Assembly (NCBI GenBank): GCA_017993865.1
Contig: JAGOLU010000039.1
Span: 1-7,887 of the forward strand
DNA: 7,887 nt
Source of the DNA: Candidatus Woesebacteria bacterium
GTDB lineage: Bacteria > Patescibacteriota > Microgenomatia > UBA1406 > GWC2-37-13
Direction: 5' to 3'
Each line of letters begins with the position of its first letter. Within the stretch, counting starts at the first letter, position 1. Positions 6,091-7,887 of this stretch are shown here, piece by piece. The translations under genes and the position numbers were made by a program. The notes beneath the pieces are model-generated. The model saw only the letters and a list, made by a program, of their open reading frames with translations. It had not been told where the DNA came from and ran no database searches.

Positions 6091-6119
6091 ATAATACGAC
6101 CACATGAGCATTCTGTCAA
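6091..6119 (-). promoter_or_regulatory. Near-consensus sigma-70 promoter reading toward thrC
   Basis: The minus strand has TTGACA (6119-6114, 6 of 6), a 17-bp spacer, and TATTAT (6096-6091, 5 of 6). The start is predicted near 6084. It is the strongest promoter match I found in the window. It lies 19 bp past the trpS stop codon and before the terminator at 5982-6004, so whatever it makes must either end there (small RNA) or read through into thrC (attenuation). Confidence 0.8.
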
Positions 6120-6138
6120 ATACAAGTTAGAATTCTTT

Positions 6139-7128
6139 TCACTCGAGTCCGCACACTACCTTTATTTTCTGAATTGTGCTCGTCGCCACTTCACGCGCTT
6201 TTATACCCCCCATTTGTCTGTAACGTTGTAGCGCCCCAATGTCACTTCCTAGTTCTGCTTTGCGTGCGCGGTGAGGTTTGAAATACTGTAGAAAGGCTTC
6301 GTACAGCACCTTTTTAATCTCTACATCTCCCACGGTACCACTTCGATATCGCTCTTCGTATTCAGTGAGTCGCTCTTCATCAAAACCAAGGAGTCGAAGA
6401 TATGAAAAACACACATTCTTGGAAGGATCTCCAGGATCTGTCGGGTGGATTCTTGCGGGGTCAGTAGTAATGCCCATAATCTGCTTAAAGATCTCTTTTT
6501 CATCTGCAAAGATGGGCAAGTCATTTCCAAGCGACTTGCTCATTTTACGAACCCCATCTGTTCCTGCTATCCGCGCTGATTGTTTCTCAACCTTTACCTC
6601 AGGTATCTTTAGCATATTTCCATAACGATTGTTGAAAGTGCGCGCCATCTCACGAGCTATCTCGACATGCTGGGTCTGATCTTCCCCAACGGGAACCGTG
6701 TCTATGTCGAACAGCAAAATATCCGCCGCCATAAGCACTGGATATTCAAACAGCCCCGCACTGAGCTCATCTGGCGAGGCGTCTTTTGCGAGTTTATCCT
6801 TGTATCCGTGCATCCGCTTGAGTTCTGCAACAGTAACAACATTATTAAGGATCGTTTGCAGGTAAGGAATCTCGGGAACATCGGATTCTACAAAAAAAAC
6901 TGATTTCTCAGGGTCAATGCCAAATGCGAGATATTGCAAGAAGATATTCTCAGTATTTTTGCGTATCTCCTCGGCAGAATGGACAGTGTTGAGCGCATGA
7001 AGGTTCGCGACCATATAGAAACATTCTCCAGTCTCTTGAAGTGCGACGAACCGTTTGATCATGCCGAAATAGTTCCCCAGATGGAGACCTTTCGTTGAAG
7101 ATGGTGTGATGCCAGATAATATTCTCAT
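6139..7128 (-). CDS. trpS: Tryptophanyl-tRNA synthetase
   Basis: This class Ic cytoplasmic enzyme charges tRNA-Trp. The 329 residues are close to the usual 330-340. The ATP-binding HIGH-like motif is GLHLGNY at 14-20. The characteristic EYPVLMAADILLFD lies near 128-141 and PVGEDQTQHVEIARE at 146-160. The KMSKS loop reads GVRKMSKSLGN at 192-202, with the Rossmann core before it and the helical anticodon-recognition region after it. The stop is TGA. The ATG is 5 bp after the stop of the racemase-family gene, so the two are probably cotranscribed and trpS may depend on coupled translation, since there is no Shine-Dalgarno. The strong hairpin at 5982-6004 would end its transcript. Confidence 0.98.
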   Translation of the reverse strand: MRILSGITPSSTKGLHLGNYFGMIKRFVALQETGECFYMVANLHALNTVHSAEEIRKNTENIFLQYLAFGIDPEKSVFFVESDVPEIPYLQTILNNVVTVAELKRMHGYKDKLAKDASPDELSAGLFEYPVLMAADILLFDIDTVPVGEDQTQHVEIAREMARTFNNRYGNMLKIPEVKVEKQSARIAGTDGVRKMSKSLGNDLPIFADEKEIFKQIMGITTDPARIHPTDPGDPSKNVCFSYLRLLGFDEERLTEYEERYRSGTVGDVEIKKVLYEAFLQYFKPHRARKAELGSDIGALQRYRQMGGIKAREVATSTIQKIKVVCGLE

Positions 7129-7133
7129 AATGA

Positions 7134-7697
7134 TTATGGTGTAATTGAGTAATTGTATACTGCATTCGCTATAATTTGTATAGTGTCGAACACTGGTTTG
7201 TTGAGTGTGACCGTTTTCATCAATAGTGGAAGTTCGGTACAGCCCAACACCACGCCATCAACCTCGCCCTCATGCCGTCGGATAAGGCCAACTAGCTTAT
7301 TCGCATCATTTCGGGATGGCCCTTTTTTTAAGACACTTTGTATTATCGTCAGAAGGTGTTCGCGTTCATCTCGTGATAGTTTGGGCGAGCTGATACCATC
7401 CTTTTCTAACTTTTTCTCGTACAAACGCGCCTGAATCGTATACGGTGTGCCTAGCACCAGGACACGTTTCAGACCACTCTTCTGTACCTCACGCACTGTC
7501 TCTTCGATGATCGAGAGAATAGGCACAGACACAGAAGCTCTCATCTCATCAATGAATTTGTGCACGGTGTTGCACGCCACGACTATGACTTGTGCGCCAG
7601 CCTGTTCAAGGAGAATGCACCCGTTGGTAAGGTTAGCTACGGTAAAGTTTCCTCCCTGCTTTCGTGCGTGTATGCTGCCAGGGCATTGTGGGTCCAA
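7134..7697 (-). CDS. Aspartate/glutamate racemase family protein, main downstream part of a frameshifted gene
   Basis: The family interconverts L- and D-amino acids without a cofactor using two cysteines, often supplying D-Asp or D-Glu. From about GSIHARK onward this frame carries the matching sequence: LLEQAGAQVIVVACNTVHKF with the first catalytic Cys in CNT, then IPLLS-like VPILSIIEETV, then VDGVVLGCTELPLLM with the second Cys, ending in a typical VFDTIQIIANAV helix. The TTG at 7697-7695 is only a formal start. The first residues are out-of-frame sequence, and the true N-terminus lies in another frame at 7854-7680. Joined, the protein would be about 239 residues, normal for the family. The frame is closed upstream by TAG at 7706-7704. 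Substrate is unknown. It sits 5 bp upstream of trpS. Confidence 0.85.
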   Translation of the reverse strand: MDPQCPGSIHARKQGGNFTVANLTNGCILLEQAGAQVIVVACNTVHKFIDEMRASVSVPILSIIEETVREVQKSGLKRVLVLGTPYTIQARLYEKKLEKDGISSPKLSRDEREHLLTIIQSVLKKGPSRNDANKLVGLIRRHEGEVDGVVLGCTELPLLMKTVTLNKPVFDTIQIIANAVYNYSITP

Positions 7698-7854
7698 CGT
7701 TGTCTATACTGTTTAAAATAATGTGTGGAGCTTTACATTGAAACTCCGACCTGGACTTTTGCTGAAAGTTTCCGATTATACGCATAAAAACCTCAGACCC
7801 CGCTTCAGGGCCCATTCCACCGAGTATGCCAATAGTTTTAACGTGATTTACCAT
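7633..7854 (-). pseudogene. N-terminal part of the same racemase gene, in a different frame
   Basis: ATG at 7854-7852 begins MVNHVKTIGILGGMGPEAGS, the standard N-terminus of the aspartate/glutamate racemase family with its glycine-rich GGMGPEA loop (12-18). It continues in register with the family to about HIILNSIDNV (44-53). The frame then turns into non-family residues and stops at TAA 7635-7633, while the family sequence resumes one base over. Removing one C from the CCC at 7683-7681 would give one continuous 239-residue protein. It may be a sequencing or assembly error, a real disabling mutation, or less likely a programmed +1 shift. No Shine-Dalgarno precedes the ATG; a TTAAAT box (7869-7864) lies upstream. 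Confidence 0.8.
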
Positions 7855-7887
7855 ACATTCAAAATTTAATTTGTTAACAAGGGTTAG

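Noticed and set aside
6090..6095. Perfect TATAAT on the plus strand downstream of trpS
   Set aside because: It is the reverse reading of the minus-strand -10 box (TATTAT at 6096-6091), has no -35 at 15-19 bp, and leads only to an 8-codon ORF and the antisense of trpS.
6083..6108. Direct repeat ACATGAG twice, 12 bp apart, around the -10 box
   Set aside because: Only 7 bases, no symmetry typical of an operator, and likely by chance in this short region.
5937..6138. T-box riboswitch upstream of thrC-thrS
   Set aside because: No T-box consensus (AGGGTGGNACCGCG-like) and too little room for a Stem I; the hairpins fit an attenuator better.
7871..7880. Perfect palindrome TTGTTAACAA upstream of the racemase gene
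   Set aside because: Ten AT-rich bases at the window edge; could be an operator but chance is as likely and the rest of the region is not visible.
1..7887. UGA recoding (Gly or Trp) as in some CPR lineages
   Set aside because: infC and trpS end at TGA at their expected lengths and no gene has internal in-frame TGA, so the standard code fits.

Overview
The window is a compact bacterial segment dominated by translation genes, nearly all on the minus strand. It holds most of pheS, then rplT, rpmI, infC, thrS and thrC (in transcription order thrC-thrS-infC-rpmI-rplT), trpS, and an aspartate/glutamate-racemase-family gene broken by a frameshift at the right edge. The only confident plus-strand gene is an unassigned 216-residue protein between rplT and pheS. 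No rRNA, tRNA, insertion sequence, CRISPR or phage gene is visible.

Organism: the TGA stops that end infC and trpS at normal lengths show a standard code, which excludes lineages that read UGA as Gly or Trp. The sequence is moderately AT-rich and tightly packed. None of the nine main starts has a recognisable Shine-Dalgarno sequence at a normal distance, and three of them are GTG or TTG. Threonyl-tRNA synthetase lacks the N-terminal TGS domain. These traits suggest a small-genome lineage, possibly a Patescibacteria/CPR member, but this is an inference from style, not an identification.

Layout, left to right: 1-987 pheS (minus, C-terminus off the window); 988-1048 back-to-back promoters; 1049-1699 plus-strand unknown gene whose stop codon overlaps the stop of rplT; 1696-4593 the classic thrS-infC-rpmI-rplT cluster; 4644-5936 a divergent threonine-synthase-like gene; 5937-6138 a regulatory intergenic region; 6139-7128 trpS; 7134-7854 the frameshifted racemase. 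In enterobacteria thrS-infC-rpmI-rplT is followed directly by pheS-pheT. The same order is kept here except for the antiparallel gene wedged between rplT and pheS.

The most interesting part is 5976-6119. A promoter with a perfect TTGACA -35, a 17-bp spacer and a TATTAT -10 lies just past the trpS stop and reads toward thrC. It is followed by a 14-codon ORF (MKHFSFSTKLTIPA) and then by segments that can form a pause hairpin (1:2), a 19-bp antiterminator helix (2:3) or a strong intrinsic terminator (3:4). The leader ORF has Thr codons in or next to segment 1 and its stop codon inside segment 2. That is the geometry of classical ribosome-mediated attenuation, here placed before thrC-thrS and the translation genes behind them. 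The base pairing is directly visible; the regulatory function is inferred.
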